Below, in pieces: positions 1 through 14,280 of a stretch of DNA of 64,000 bases; position 1 is the first letter of the stretch; each line of letters begins with the position of its first letter. The DNA comes from Prinia subflava (lineage: Eukaryota; Chordata; Aves; Passeriformes; Cisticolidae): assembly GCF_021018805.1 (NCBI RefSeq), contig NC_086248.1, forward strand, positions 96,061,239-96,125,238. Direction: 5' to 3'. Position numbers and translations under genes: made by a program. Under the pieces are notes generated by a model. That model had not been told where the DNA came from. It did no database searches and saw only the letters and a program-made list of their open reading frames with translations.

Positions 1-3000
1 AGAATGATCTCCTATAAAGGCTTGGGTGAGGATGTTCTCTCAGGGTGTGCTTGGAGGAACGGTGTGCTCGAGACCAATACAAGCTGGTAACCTTTTAAGG
101 GAAGCAGCTGTCTGCCCAGTGGCTGCTTCTGAACCCTCCAACCACAACCTGCTGGTCCTTCAAGGGCATGGCCAACCCCCCACCAGAGAAAACAGTGCTG
201 GGGACAACTGGCAGCAGACAGGGTCCTGTGTGGAGCAAAGTCATTTGTCTTTGCAGAGGAAAGTAACTAGGTACTTCAGGGACAAGCTGAGACTCTGTGG
301 CCCTACACAGCCATAGCTCCCAGCACAGATCCCACAGCCATCAGTGATACCAGGTAAAGGACCAGCAAGAAGCTCCCATGCAGCCCTCACTGCCACTTGA
401 TCTCAGCCTCTGGACTGAGACCTGCAGCTGGATGCAAGTTGCAGTGGGTAAAAAGCGTGAAACATCTCATTCAATCAGTAAATCTCCCCCTCTCTGCTTG
501 CATGTTTCCTGGTAACAAACAGTTAGAAATGTTATCAAAGGCATTTGTTACTGAAAACTGTTTGTGTTAGAAAAAAACCCCAGACCCTTGAGAAAGAATT
601 CTTTACTGCAGTTAGGAATGATAGTGCCAGCTCATATGGAATGGGGTTTTTTGTGATGTTTAAAGAGTTGTGTGTGACTCTTGGCATTATGCTTCCACAG
701 CAAGATCACAGGACTCCAAGTTTAAAATTCATTTCTCCTGGGTCAACTGCTACATTAAGTTCAAATGCATCTTTGCAGGAGACTTTCTGTCAAGGAGACT
801 GCTAACAGAAAGTAAACTTGGAATAAATGGAATCCGAGCAAATTCATTACAAAATATAAATACACATTGTTACTTTTTCTTGTTTCTCCCAGGCTGATGG
901 GAGGAGCTGTCAAACATGTTTGAGTTAGCCAAAACAGAGACATTAATACCTACTCATATTTCTAAGCCTTCTTTCACATAACTCCTACTTATTATTCCCA
1001 TTTACCCACTTCCAAGCCATGAAGACTCCAGCACAGAGTCTCCTCTCAGCAGCAGCACTGCAAGATGAGAGATTGGTTTGTTTCTATCAGAAAAGAATAT
1101 TGTGGTATTCCCTCCCAAATGAACAGATCAATTTACCCACTCTTGGCTGCAGCCACCGTCCCTCATGAATTACCTGCAGAAAAATTAAGCAGAGGGGAAA
1201 GGCAGCCTGAACTTTACAATTCAGAGGTAAAGGTCTTCCCAGCCAGACAGCTCTGATGCTGCCAGGGACACGCTGGCAGCCCTGACACGGAGCAGAGCAG
1301 CTCTTTTAGGGCAAGCACACACTCTAAAGAACAGCACTAAAACCTGAGGCACTCAGCAGCACCAAACTGGCACATTTTCAGCTTCGTTCTGAAAGCACCA
1401 TAATTTCAGTGGTTTAGTGAGGAGGAACACTGTTAAGAAAAGGGCTTTCTTTTTGGTGTTTCTCCTTCTTCTTCAGATGGATGGTAACTGCTGAGGAAGC
1501 ATTTGCAGAACATCAAGTGCAGCACATCCATGTTGCCTCCCTCCCACTGCAAACACGAGAACTGACCAGAAGTCACTGCTGCAGTGACTTGTTCAGTGAC
1601 ATGAGTGCCCTGCTCCACATTCTTCTCGGGTATTCATGCTGGCAAGCCTGCCACTGCCTCTGGCTGCAGATCTGCCTCATGATTCAAACTGTTGAAGTCT
1701 TATAGAACATCATTTTCTTTTTGCTGTCTGATTAATTTGCTTGCTTTCATCTATTTTCAAATAAACTCTTAGCATCCTCCCTGGGATTTCTATCAGCCAG
1801 TGCAGGAGGGAGGATGCCTCTTCCCAATGCTACATGCTCTGACCTTCACAGCAGTGCCATGCCAGGAGAGCTGGGCCAGGTCCATGCTTTGGGAACACAG
1901 AATTGCAAACAAGTGACAGTGCCACCCAACAACCCTGTCATCCTTCCTGCGGGCTCCACTCATGCCTCGTGCAGTGGAGGAGGACAAGAGCCTCACTACA
2001 TCACGCTGTACCCAAAATGGATTGAAAGTTCTCTCTCTTCATTGCAGAGGGACTTTTAACACCCCAAAAATGAAAACTGGTTCTTTCCTCCTTGGTCCAC
2101 ATGCCTACAAATATCTTTTCTCAGTCATAAAATCATGAAAGCGTTTCAGTGTTTATGTCTGAGCTGCAGTGAAAAAGAATCAAAAGTTAGCAACCAGAGG
2201 GGATCAGGTTTGCATGCACCTGTACACCAAGTATGCCAAAAATGCACATTCTTCTCTATCATCCTTCCTCCTGCTGTAACTTGTACATGAGCTTGAAAAT
2301 ACTGAGGTCAGCATTCCATGCCACAAGATGGAACAGGATCTAAGTGACCAGGTTTTCCTCACATTCTCCATTGTTTACAGCCTAGTAAGAGAGAGTGGGA
2401 ACCCAGGAGGAAAACACAACCAATGGTCACTGTTACCATTTGTACACCCTGTTCCTCACAGAGTTATCAGCATTTTATGAAACCTGAGTTCAGAGTGAAC
2501 AGTAAAGAAAATAGAAAAGTAAGTTTGTTTCACCTTTTTCATACTATTGGGATAATACAGACTGCCCCACACTGGTAGCATCCAAGGATGACAGATATTC
2601 AGATTTGCAGACTTTGGGGACTTGGCATCTAAAATCACATTCAGATCTGAGCCAAGGCCAAATCCAGAAAATCAATCTGATTCAGACTCCAGTGATAAAA
2701 TCTCTGTCCTTTGCTTCCTTGTGAATTTTTAAAGGGTGTGAAGCCTCATAAAATGTAGCTGGCTTTCACAGCTTTATTTTTGAAGTTTGGTAAGTTTTAT
2801 TCCAATTCAAAAGAAACACAGTGAGTGATAAGCTGTCTGTTGCTTTCTCTTTTCCTCAAGAATGACTCGATTTGGATTCAGCAGTAGATACAGTAACCAC
2901 CATTTGTGAGGACAATCCCTGTAACTCATTGAAATTCCTGACCTGAACTTTGCAGCTCTTGTCTCTTACAAGAGCGTATACCTAAGCCCAGGGTTTGAAT

Positions 3001-4982
3001 ACCTGTTGCTATGGAGAATGTGGATCAAGAATTATACTCAGACTTTACTGTCCAGACCCATCTTTTACCAGTGTTATTCAGTAGGAAAATCAGGATATTG
3101 TCCTCCTCAGTGGTGGTACTACTGTGCTGTAAGATAAGGGATCTTCCTGAAGGTTCTGGTACCTGGATATGTGGAAGAAGGTCTTAACTGGAGACAAGCT
3201 TGGGCAGACAAAAGGGAAGACATTTCTCTAAAGCACTGTCATTCAGAATCCCAGTCTGGCCAGCTGTGTTTCCCAGCCCACACTCATGATGGACTCCACT
3301 GCACAGTAATGGTGGGAACATCCCATTAGAATGTAGTAAAAAACCCAAAGATGCGTCAGCAGCCACAGCAAACCTCTCTTCTGCTGTTAACAAGGATGGG
3401 GAGGCTATAAAATTCAGATCTAGACATGAATTGTGAATATTAAGGAACTTCTCCCAAGTCACATTATCTCATCTAACAGATGCATTACTGCTTTACTAGT
3501 GAGTTGTCCTCACGGAATGTGCATCAAACAGGCACCAAGCTATGCCATTTGCTGTGCCCAGGATCTGTTTACACAATACTTCACGCACAGACGTTTATCC
3601 AAAGGAGCTTTGAAATTGGCCAGAGGCCAAATGTTTGCAGATGGGTTTCATAAGACAGGATAGCTCAGTGCCTGGCCGGACACAGTTCTGCCCACAAACA
3701 GAGCCTCCTTGGGATTCCAGTTCTGCATCTAAGAGTACAAAATGTCACACACCGAAAGCAAAAGATGCACTGACCAACGTGCTCAGAACCATCCCTGCCT
3801 CTCAGTAAACCTGCTCCCTCACCCATTCCCCAGCTTCCTTATTACTAAGATGTTTCATTTTAAAGGAAAATGGTAAATAGTCAAATATAAATTTCCATTT
3901 ACTTGCCACATTGCCCCTGAAAAACAAATGTCTAAGGTACATATTCAACAGAATTTAAACTGAGCATTAAATTGGATGTAGAGCTCAGTCTGGTCCTGCA
4001 AAGCAATGCTCCACTTGCCTGCAGGATTTTCTATTTCTGTGCTGCTCAGGATAACAACAGATGGGACCCCTAATTCAAAGGACAGTCTCGAGGCTAGAGA
4101 CAACAAAACTAGACCAGAATATAAAAAACAGGGTTGTTGCAGATGTGGGGGAAAATGTATATTTTCAGCTGAGGGGGAAAAAAAAAGGATGTAGTGCAGA
4201 CACCAGGGGAGGGTATTCTGGATTGCTAAAAACATCTCAAGATCTCACTGTATTTTTCTCCCTCAAAACCTATGCCACTGGTTTCACTGAGGAAGCCCAA
4301 ATTAACTAGGAAGGCAAAAGAGAAGTCTTATCTACAAGACTGGAATTGTGTATGAAAATTTGCCACCAGCTCAGAGAAAGAAACTTCCCTTCTGTGCTAC
4401 CAGAAGGGCTGGTTAGGTATTTTCTTCCAATGCCTTCTGAATGAAAATGATACTGTTTTTTAAATTATTATTATTTTAACCAGGAAATCAAAATGAAAGC
4501 TTTTGTTCCAGGTCTTGCTGACCCAATTGAAACACTTGAGCTGACCTATTTGAAAACACTTCTTTTTAGGTCAATTTTTTATTAATCTCTGTCTGCTTCA
4601 GACACCACACTGTCTCAGAAAAATGATGTCTCATGTTCTTCCATTCTTTTTTCCTTTACCTCTTCCTTTCCTTACATTCTCTGCTTGGATTTAATCTGAG
4701 AAGATGCTGTAGGATGTCATCTCTACTGAACCATTGCTGTGTACCATGGAGATGAATCCAGCCACAAATTAGAAGGGAAGCCTGAGGCACTACGATTGAT
4801 CCCGATGTGGTCAAATCAAGCTGAAACAAAATGCTTTGACTTTCAGAACAAACCCTTTGGAGCATGTGATAAATTAATGATAAATTCCAGTATCCATTTT
4901 TTGTCGAGCCATTAGATCAAAAGCAACTACTGAAGGATCCATTTTCCACAGGACTTGAATTCTAGCTAATGAGAAAGCTGCC
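1..4982. other. Unique non-coding sequence, no gene seen
   Basis: No recognisable gene, exon series, RNA gene or known repeat. Open frames are all shorter than 100 codons, occur on both strands and overlap each other. None shows a domain, signal peptide or repeated codon pattern. Composition is AT-leaning with few CpG, typical of bird intergenic or intronic DNA. Short A/T homopolymers are present but nothing long enough to call a repeat. Confidence 0.6.
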
Positions 4983-5821
4983 ATGACCATCCCAGTGACC
5001 TGCCCTACAAGACCCCTTGGCTGCTTCTCCACCACTTGTCCTGGCTGGCTGCAATGCACTGTCTACTGCTTTAGCTGCTCTGCTCAAGCCTGCCTTGGAT
5101 TTGGGACCGGGGAAAAGCAGTGCTCTGCCCAGTCAGGAATCTTCTCTGAGCACTGCTTGTTGTTCCCACACCAAGACAGCCTGGAGCAAATTGCCCATTC
5201 CCACTTCAGCACAACTGAGCTGTTTGTGGCTAAAACATCGTTTAGGTCCTGGCACTGGACTTCCTCAGAGCTATCTCACAAGCTCAGCCTCACCTCATCT
5301 GTCCAGAAGGTGCAGAGGCTGCACAGGGCAGCATCTGCACACTGGAAGGGACACACCCACAGGAGTGCAGTGATCCATCTACAGCTAACAGCCTCAGCAC
5401 AGCACAGGCAGCATGCAGAGTGCCAGGCCAGCTCTGGGACCCCAGCGAGATGCTCACTTGGAAGGGGAGGCACATCCTGGGACAGGGCCAACCCTTCCTG
5501 CCAATTCTGTCACCAACAGCCACGAGCAGCTGGCAGTCAGGAAGGCAAAATCCAGTATGCAGAGTGGTGCAATTCCAGTGCAGAGCCAGGGATTCAGCAC
5601 TGTACTGGCAAAGCCTCCTAGGTCATCCTGAACAGGATGAGAGCAACACCAAGGGGTCACGAAGGCAGAAGGATTTCTGCTGTGAAAGTGCTGAGGAGCA
5701 CGGCCAGGAGCAGGGCAGCAGTCAATGTCCTGCCTCACAGCAGCTGTGCTCTCCTGCAGCCATTTTAATCTGGGCAGGCCAAAAGAACCCAGCAGCACCC
5801 ATGACATCAGTGTCATCCTGA
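4983..5821. other. GC-richer patch with the longest open frame, probably not a gene
   Basis: This stretch is richer in C and G than its surroundings and carries the longest open frame of the window (212 codons, + strand, 4983-5621). Open frames of 71 to 133 codons overlap it in other + strand frames and on the minus strand. That is the pattern expected when GC content lowers stop-codon frequency. The translation is rich in Ser, Gln, Cys and His, has no membrane segment or recognised motif, and no splice context was apparent. Two small palindromes occur here, near 5626-5641 (CATCCTG, 2-nt loop, CAGGATG) and 5801-5816 (ATGACA, TCAG loop, TGTCAT). A bird-specific exon or lncRNA exon cannot be excluded. 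Confidence 0.35.
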
Positions 5822-8800
5822 AATTTGTCCTTCTGCAAGATTAGTAGCTCTGCCACAGGCTTCCAACATGGCCTTACAAGCATCACTAAGAAGCAGCAGT
5901 TTTCTTACACTATGAGCATATCCACCTTCTCCAGCACTCAAAATTCTACTCTTCTTCCCCATGCCTCGATTTCCCCTCTGTATGCTTCTGCCTGCTCTGG
6001 ACACTATTCAGGGAAGGGAAGGAGTGTCTCTCAGTAATGTCAGGAAAAGGGTTATCACAGTGTTGTAAGCACTTCTTAGAATCCTGGTTCTGTATATTTT
6101 CACTGTATGAATATTTGCTTGTACAGCATCTATTCAGCTGCAAATTAGCAGAGAAGCAGGATGCCCCAAGAGTTGTATTAAAGGGTTTTTTTCTTTTCAT
6201 GACTGACTTGGATCTGTTCCTTTGCTGCTTACAGATGTGCTTCACGTCCACACTACAAGCACAATAATCTCATGTTAACAAAAGACAGCTGCCACCTGGA
6301 TTTTTTTACTTCAAAGTGCATACATGCTATACCTAAAACTATGTGCTGTGCAATCAGAGTGACAGTCAAAATATTACTTAGATATTTTGATGTCCCCTAA
6401 CCGCAGTGAAAGAGCCCACTGAACAGCTCCCTCCTGCACACCGCAGGCTGGTGACCACAGCAAGTTTGCAGCACCCTCTGGAGGTGAATCCTGGGCTTTT
6501 TGGGGGAAAGGAAACCATCAGCACTGCTCTTGCAGGATTTTTGGAAGGCTCTTATGGAATGCGTTGCATAGCATCAGAAGCTGCTGACATCTGGGCTCCC
6601 ACTGGCATTTGCAGCCAGGACGTGTGGGGAGCACTTGTTTCTTGTAAGCATAGGCAATAAAATGTAGAAATCCACACAGAGATTCCTCTGCTTGTCTGTA
6701 ACTCACTCTCCAGCCCTTGCACACATCCAGTTTGGTAGTTAGAAGGACAGAATGTAGACCTCCAGCTGAAATTCTGAGCTGTGTAATCAGGATAAACACC
6801 CAGGGGAAAACCTTTGAAAAATCTGGAGCCCTTTGGAATCAGCACCACACTATGCTGTTCATCCTTGCTGTATATTTCATCCACACTCTAATGAAATTCC
6901 TACATGAGATCACTATCTTTGGTCCATTTTCCATTTTTAAGGAAAATTTTAATTTCCAGGTGCTGTGTGGTACTGGAGGAGGAGCACTGAAATGTTAGTA
7001 AAAATACAAAACTCTTCCTATAGGATCCCTTTTTCATCTTATAGGGGTTTGGCCCAGAAAAATCTCAATAAAAGCACCAGAACTGTTTCATCTCAGACTT
7101 GGAATATTTCAAAATACTTCCACCCTGGATAGCATCCTAAGCCCTCACAAATAAAAGGAATAAGAAAGAGATTCAAGCATACTTTAGATACCACTGAAAT
7201 TTCCTAAGGATATCTGCCAGCATTCCAAATTAAAAACCTTTCAAGTCTGGAAGGAAACATAACCAAAACCAAGGAGAATGGGAACATAAGTAGTTCAAAA
7301 GCTGGTATTATTTTGATTCTTTTGTCTGGCTAAGAGAGCATTGCAAGTAGAACACGCCTGATCCCTCCCTCCTTGGAATTTCAGATGAGACATCCCGCAG
7401 TTTGCAACCTCAGATCAGTCCCATTACTAGTGATGAACACTCCATTGTAAGCAGAAACCTGACCTTTTGCCAGGAGCATCACATTTCTGGAGTTTGGAGC
7501 TAGAACTGGGAACTGTATTACAGCCTTTGGAAAATTGTATGAGAAACGCTCATATATAAAAACCTCTGGTTTTTTTCTCTGATACCTCCATGGCTTCCGA
7601 AGCATAATTCTTAGCTTACTGTACATACCACATTTTCCTAATTGCCATCAGACAAGTAGATAAATTATTGACCACAGCAGCAATTAACTAGGATAACCCA
7701 TTATAAAATGCCCCCACTATTGCAGCATTTTATTTATAAAACCATAATAGTGCTCCCTCTTTTCTGGGACCATCCCATCTCTGTCTATGTGTTCAGTCTC
7801 TCATCTCTGTCTGTTCAGTCCTTTAGACTCCCCATGTGTACCTGGGCACAAGAAGTACAGGAACTCAGGCAGAGCCTCTAGATGTCAACACAGGTAACAG
7901 TGAATGCTTCAAAAACCTGTCTGTATGCATTAGTGGAGAATGGAAAAGGGAGAAAGTGACAGGGGAGAACGAAAGAGAAACACTTTCCATTTATCAGCCA
8001 CTACTATTCAGCTTTTCCTCCCTGAAGGGCCGTAACATCAATAATCTCAGGCAAGTAAGAGATCCAGAAACATTTTCCGTTAAATAATTCATGCCTCTTC
8101 CTATTCTGATGCAAGAAATGGGAGACAGCTGGTAATAACAGAGAGGCATCAGCTCCAAAGCGTGCACGTGAACCTTCCCCCTGCCCAAGTACACGTGGCT
8201 TAAACCATGACCAGGATGGTAACACAAACAGCCCCTCGTTCACTAGCAAAGATTCAGTGAGAGACCAGCACAGCCTTCACAGACAGAAATATGAGGCAGC
8301 AGCCCCTGACAGCTGAGAAACATTTTTATCTCCTAGCCCAGACACACTTTAAAAGGGAAAAAAAGCAGAAAGAGGATTTGCAGGGGTCTCATGTCTACAG
8401 CTTCCACTTAATTTCTGGGCTGTTCAGGATGCACTGAGATCTACAAGGCAGAGATCACTACGGCAGGAGCCACCTCAAAGCTGTGGAGAGGAGCTTCCCC
8501 AAAGGGCTGGAGCCAGCCTCCGTGACCTACAGGAGCACAACCACAGGAAAAAGCCTGCCTTAGAGAGCTTTTCTGTGTTTAACACAACAGATTTTGGCCC
8601 AAAAACAGTAACGTGCTGTTAAGTGGACCAGGTTTATGGACTGCCATGTTTCAAGAACCTGGAAGGAGAAGGAAATGGTGCTTTCAAAAAAAAAAAAGAT
8701 TTTTCTGCTACTCATTTCTCCTGGGAGATAAGCACTACATTGTGGAGAAAGAGGAAAGTTGCCAGGAAAGAAGCAGGACATGAGCATATTTTTCCAAAGC

Positions 8801-11800
8801 CTCTCTGAACAGACCTGTTATATTTCACAGAGACTAAAACTTAGCAAATGCTCATGATCATAAAAATTTGTATTAGGCAGTAAGTAACATGTAAGGACAG
8901 GAAATAATATTTCTCTGTTGTTTTACAGGGATTTTAAATCTTGACATATATTACAGGATTCCTTTAACTCCATGGTGCCACAGCCACCACTAAATTGGGA
9001 TGATCAGGTGGCAGGTAGGAACTGGGTTAAATGAAACAGCAAAGAAGAGCAGCCACATGAGCAGGGTTTGCAGCACCATCTCCGAGTCAGAGCAGTAATT
9101 CCACAAAAATGTGGAATTAAAATTGTACTTAGTGTTGATTGTGGGGTACACAGCACAGCACAAATAGGGCTGGTCAGAGGGAGGTGCATATCAATGGGTT
9201 TCAAAGGCTACTAAAACCAGTCAAAGCAGGGAAGCAAACTGTGGGGTGTGCTGAGCACCAGGATGGTTTGTCAGCTCATTTTACAGACATCCTGGGAAAC
9301 AGCAGATATTCCACAACCACAGAACAAGGCATGAAATTAGCCCCAGCATGCCACAAGGCAATGAAGTGACTGTGGAGGGCAGAGTGTCAAGAAAAAACAA
9401 AGCTTCAGAAACATTTCTGAAAGCAGACATACTTATCTACATAGCAGGAGTAAGAGAAAAGAAACAGAGGTTCTGTGCACAGCACATGCTCAGGTTGGAG
9501 AGGTTTCTACCCCAGACTGGACCTAAAATGAAATGCACACTGCATAACTGAAAGCACATAAATCAGTATCAGTGTTTTTCAATATAGCAAATTATGCTGG
9601 CTTTATAACCCATGAAGAACAATTATGGATCTAGAAAAGACATTATGATTAGAGAAATAATGGAAAGTGGAACAGAGATTTAGTTCCAGGTGATTGACGA
9701 GTTGCCAAGGATAAAATGGTCCCAAAAGAAAACACATCCTATGTTTAGAACAACTGCATGCCCACTGCAGCAATGCTCAGATGGAAGAGCATTAATAATT
9801 GGGGACACTACAGTTCCTCTTGTTTCTAGAAGCAATTCATTTGAATTATTCTGCTTGTTAAGGGGAAAGAACAAATCACTGGAAAATAGTCAGCCTGTCA
9901 TGTGACTGAGATAACCAGGGAACAACATCCTATTATTTAATTAATTTACACTAAATGCAGAGCTGGCTACTAATAAACAAATGAATATAGTCACGGAAAG
10001 CTGAACCACCACATTGCTTTGTGCTGCCAGACTAAAAGCTGGAGCAGGCAAGACCTACTCTTGCATTTGAGCTCTGGCTTTGCCACTGCTCTTTCTGTCA
10101 GTGCTGCACCAGGTCTCTGCACTGAACGAGCTCCAGGGGAAGCTGAGGATAAAATGTTGCTGCCCTGGTGAATGCATGAGCTAGAACAAGTCCCTGTATC
10201 TTTCTGGAGGGTCACAGAAGATGGGTGCCACAGAGGAGTGAAGATTGATGGATGCACTGTTAGACAGACTGGTGTTACTGGTATAACTGGCAGCTGGAAA
10301 GACTGGTAAGAGAGGGCTCTGACTAAACTGAAATAACAGTAAGAATTACATCAGTGCATCCCTTCTCTTAACAAAATCATCAAGACACATTCTCTGCTCC
10401 TGAGGACATGTACCAGAAACGCCACTAAAACCAACACAAGGGCAAGTAGTGCCTGCTGGCTGCAGCGTGCATGTTGAAGAGGAGATGGAGTAATGAGGGT
10501 ATTATCCAGCTCCGTTTGTGGCTGCTGGAAGGCTCCAGGCAGGAGGTACAGGAACGCACTGGCATGAATCTGAATTGCCTGTGACTCTCCCTTGAGGTAC
10601 TCTGCTACCTTTCATGCAGTACAATAGGCTTTAAGGACAATCTAGGCTGAAGACTGAAACGAAACTCCCTAGGCAAACATGACAGTCAAGAGCTTTCTTG
10701 TGCATTCCCAGAGCATTTTAATGAAATGTTTGACTACAGCTTGGAGTTCTGAGGAATCCATTACACAAAAAAAGTTTGACCAAATGTATTTTGGCTTCTG
10801 AAGTCCTTCTTGTACTCACAGCTGAGCCCCAGCCCCAAGTGATGAATATGTTCATCCTTACAATGGATGCTGTGGTTTTCAACAGGCCTTCCTGCTTCAT
10901 GCCAAAGGGAAAAACAATATCATCTGTGAGGACTAATGGCTGGGTTAAAAATCACCAAGGTTAAGTATAGGAGAAGACAATCTCTTCCTTAGTACTACAC
11001 AACATCAGGAAACTGTTCCTGACAATGCCATTCATTATGCAAAGCAGTAGAAGGGGCTGGAAGTGAAAAGGACTGCAGATAGTGCTGGCCTGGAAAGGAC
11101 TGCTGACAGCCTGTGGAGAGAAACCCCTGCCACCAGTCTCCTCCTTTAAAACACAAGTCTGATTATCTTTTGAGACATGGTAAAATATTTTGTATATAAA
11201 GGGCCAAGTTTCTCTTTACTGTGCAATAAATGGTTTCTTTCTTGTCCCCAGCAGTAAATGGTTTTGTCAGGAAAAGCAAAGATGGCCAAAACCTTCTTGT
11301 CACCTGAGGATAAATGAGAACATGAGGGACCCTAAGCACATACAGGCAAGTAGGGGCACAAGTTGGACAGACCTGGAATTCCCTGATCTCTGTCACATGT
11401 TCAGTCCTGAATCCACACTGCCCCAACAGCTTTAGATACATCAGGGGAAGGTTTGACTCCACACCATGGTATGGATCTCCTGAGAGCTGGTTTGTGACAC
11501 TACAAGGCTGGAAAGCAGCTGCTACAGACTGGTCATTTGCCATCAGAGACTGCAGGCTAAGTTCATTTATTCTTTACTCAGAACAAGTTCCCCTATTCCA
11601 TCAGGAAAAGGTGTGTGTCTCAGTCATCTTTCTACCTGCCCTCCCTTCTGTGCTGTGTTTCCCTGCCAACTGCACCTCCACAGGAATCACACCCAGCTGC
11701 AGCAGGGCTGGCATCTCCTTGGCTGGAGGAGTGTGTAGGGAAGAGCAGAGTTGCCTCCTTAACCTTCTAGAGCCTTGTAGCTCATAATGCTGCAGTCACA

Positions 11801-14230
11801 GAGAGCCAAGGACACCAAGACCTCCCACTGGTCCTGGGCTCAGTCACCTGCAAGGAAAACAGTGAATTCTGCCAGAGGTCTCTAAAAGAGACATTCAGAG
11901 TCTTCTGCCGCCAACCCACAGATATTGGGATGCCCAGAAGAAAATACTGAAAAAATATAGTTGCCCTTTCAGGAGCCTGTTTTTTTTCAAGATAGAAACA
12001 ACCAAGAATGTTCCACTTCAGATAATACAGACATCCCACATGCTTCAATGCCAGCTCTGCCCCAACTAATTTCCTGATGGGGAAATTAGAGCTGGCATGG
12101 ATTACTCAGTCTCAATTCCTTCCCAGTATCTTTTACATACATAATGAGCTACAAAATGATGTGTACTTTCAGAAAGCAAAATGAAGGAAACAAAATTACT
12201 GAGTATTTCAAGAAGCTGGATTATGGACTGGGTTTACATCTGTCTAGTCAAAGAAAGGAAACTTTCTTTGTTGCTGAGGATAAGTCAAGTAACTGGGTTT
12301 TTCATTTCTATTATATAGCATTTCTTTCTTTTGCATTTCCTATAGACATAAAATAATAACCATGCATTTGAGACATTACTTGAAGCTTTTAATTTATGTT
12401 ATTGATATGACTTTGCAGATTTAAAAGCTGTAAAAAAATATTTCAGCAATGATAAATCATATGCCAAGACTCAATCCACCTCAAATTAAATACATTCATT
12501 TTCCCAAGTCAACAAATGGGAAGTTGTTCTGACTTCCAGAGTAATCATGAAAGAAAGTCAGGCAACCTTTAGTTACTGGAAATGATGCACTGGCCCTAAA
12601 TGCATACATGTGCATGATCATATGAGAATTTTTATTCACTAGTCAGACAGAAACTCATTCCATCTTTCTTTATGATCACGAAACCTCTGAATGAGAAGTT
12701 TAAGAAAAGCATCAATAAAATCTGCTAAAAATACTTAGCCTTAAATTCTATAATAGTTAAAAGACTGGCTATAGTCACTTGGTGCAACAGACCAAGAGTA
12801 TTATATTCGACACATAACTTTTAACCTCCTCTGCACTGAAGAATTTCAGAGAGCAGGTCCATCAGTACAGTAGATTTATCTCCTTTAAACAGGGCTGGCT
12901 GCCCATTTTTATCCCCTTGCATTGTGCTTTCAGTCACAAGTGTTATATAAGGATGAGTATTAATTACTAAGTGGAAAAAGTCCTAAATAAGGAATCCAAA
13001 TGCAAGTGTTCCCAAGCATTCAAGGGAGACAGTATATTTACAAGCGGTTTCTAATGAGGAGAGCCACTCTTACAAATAATTTAATCCTGACTCTGAGAGA
13101 ATCCAATGTTCAGAATTTACACCTTTCAAAAAAGGGAGATAAAATTAATTTCTTTCTGGTTTAGGTGGGTGTGAGGTCTGTTATTCGTAATCCCCTAGCC
13201 GTTCCACAGAATCTGAACAGAGACAGATGATAGCACAGAGCTGAGCTGAGAATGCAGAAGTTGAACAGGAACTTATTTTTTTTAAATATGAAAAAGGAAG
13301 AATACAAATTTAGGGTCTTATGGGTCACTCCCAAACAAAGAGAGAAAATCCTGCAATATGCCAGATACTAGCAGGGTCACAAATTCTAAGCGGCTTAAGA
13401 TAAATCCAGTTTACTCACATTTTTTAAAAGTAGATAAAAGCTAATTCCCTGTTAGGAAATTAATCACCAAATTTATATTGCAAAAGCACTTCTGTGTTGC
13501 TTTTTGCTTGACTGTGTTTTCTGTATCTTACAGGACAAAGTCTGAGGTTTCTACTGTTTGCCCTCACTTCTTATGTGCGCATTAGTAGCTGAGCTTTGCA
13601 CTAGAAATCCATTACTCTATAGCTCAAGAATGCAAGAGAGAAAACACTGAGTTTCCTCCCATCTTTAATATCTTTAATGCTATTTCATGCCATCTATTTT
13701 ATGTTATGTCTAGAGGTCTGGGTAATAGAAATGACTCATGTATCCCATGCTTAGGAAAAAAGCATGCTTGCTCTGGGTGGATAACCTGAACCATAGCAAA
13801 GCTATCTGACCCTTGCACCACACTATAAACAGAAATTGCTCTGCACACCCTGTTAGTGTTGGGTGGTCTTTGTACAGGGATAAGTTTTATAGACTCAGCT
13901 TTGAATCTGAAAATACACTAGAGCAAGTGGTGCTTTGGGAGGAGCCTGGTAGTTTCAGAAAGCTTTTACAGACTTCCCAAGTGACTGTGCAGTAGTTAAG
14001 ATACAGCCTCACTCCCGTAAAACCTGTCTCTTTTTTCCTAGTAATGCATCTACTCCACAACAGCCAAATCCTGTGGGGTCCCTCCTTGGCAAGCACAGCT
14101 CTGAGCAATGGCATGGTGAAAGCTGAGTTGGTTCCATCCCTCTCTGTGGCCAGGCTTGTAGGAATAAGTAAAGATGTGGAAAGTTTTCTAGAGATGCTTT
14201 TTAATAGCATTTCCCTTCAATATGTCCACA
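5822..14230. other. Unique non-coding sequence
   Basis: No gene or recognisable interspersed repeat in these 8.4 kb. Local oddities are a near-duplicate built on CATCTCTGTCT...GTTCAGTC (units about 7776-7801 and 7802-7823), an 11-A run near 8687, and a 22-nt segment at 11801-11822 that recurs with one mismatch at 33354-33375. Parts around 12350-13500 are clearly AT-rich. Open frames are short and overlap on both strands. Confidence 0.55.
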
Positions 14231-14280
14231 GGGGACAATAAGAAGGGGGATGGGGGGACAGGGGGGAGGCTTTGCCTCCC
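14231..14280 (+). other. G-run cluster (G-quadruplex-capable) followed by a 7-bp hairpin
   Basis: Four G runs lie on the + strand: 4 G at 14231-14234, 5 G at 14245-14249, 6 G at 14252-14257 and 6 G at 14261-14266. The loops are 10, 2 and 3 nt, which permits a quadruplex of three or four tetrads if a 10-nt loop is allowed. The last run also forms one arm of a perfect hairpin, GGGAGGC (14264-14270), TTT loop, GCCTCCC (14274-14280). The two structures compete for the same bases. There is no gene beside it, so any regulatory role is speculation. Confidence 0.5.

Noticed and set aside
4983..5621. 212-codon open frame, longest in the window
   Set aside because: Lies in a GC-richer patch with competing open frames in other frames and on the other strand, no domain or motif, and Ser/Gln/His-rich random-looking composition.
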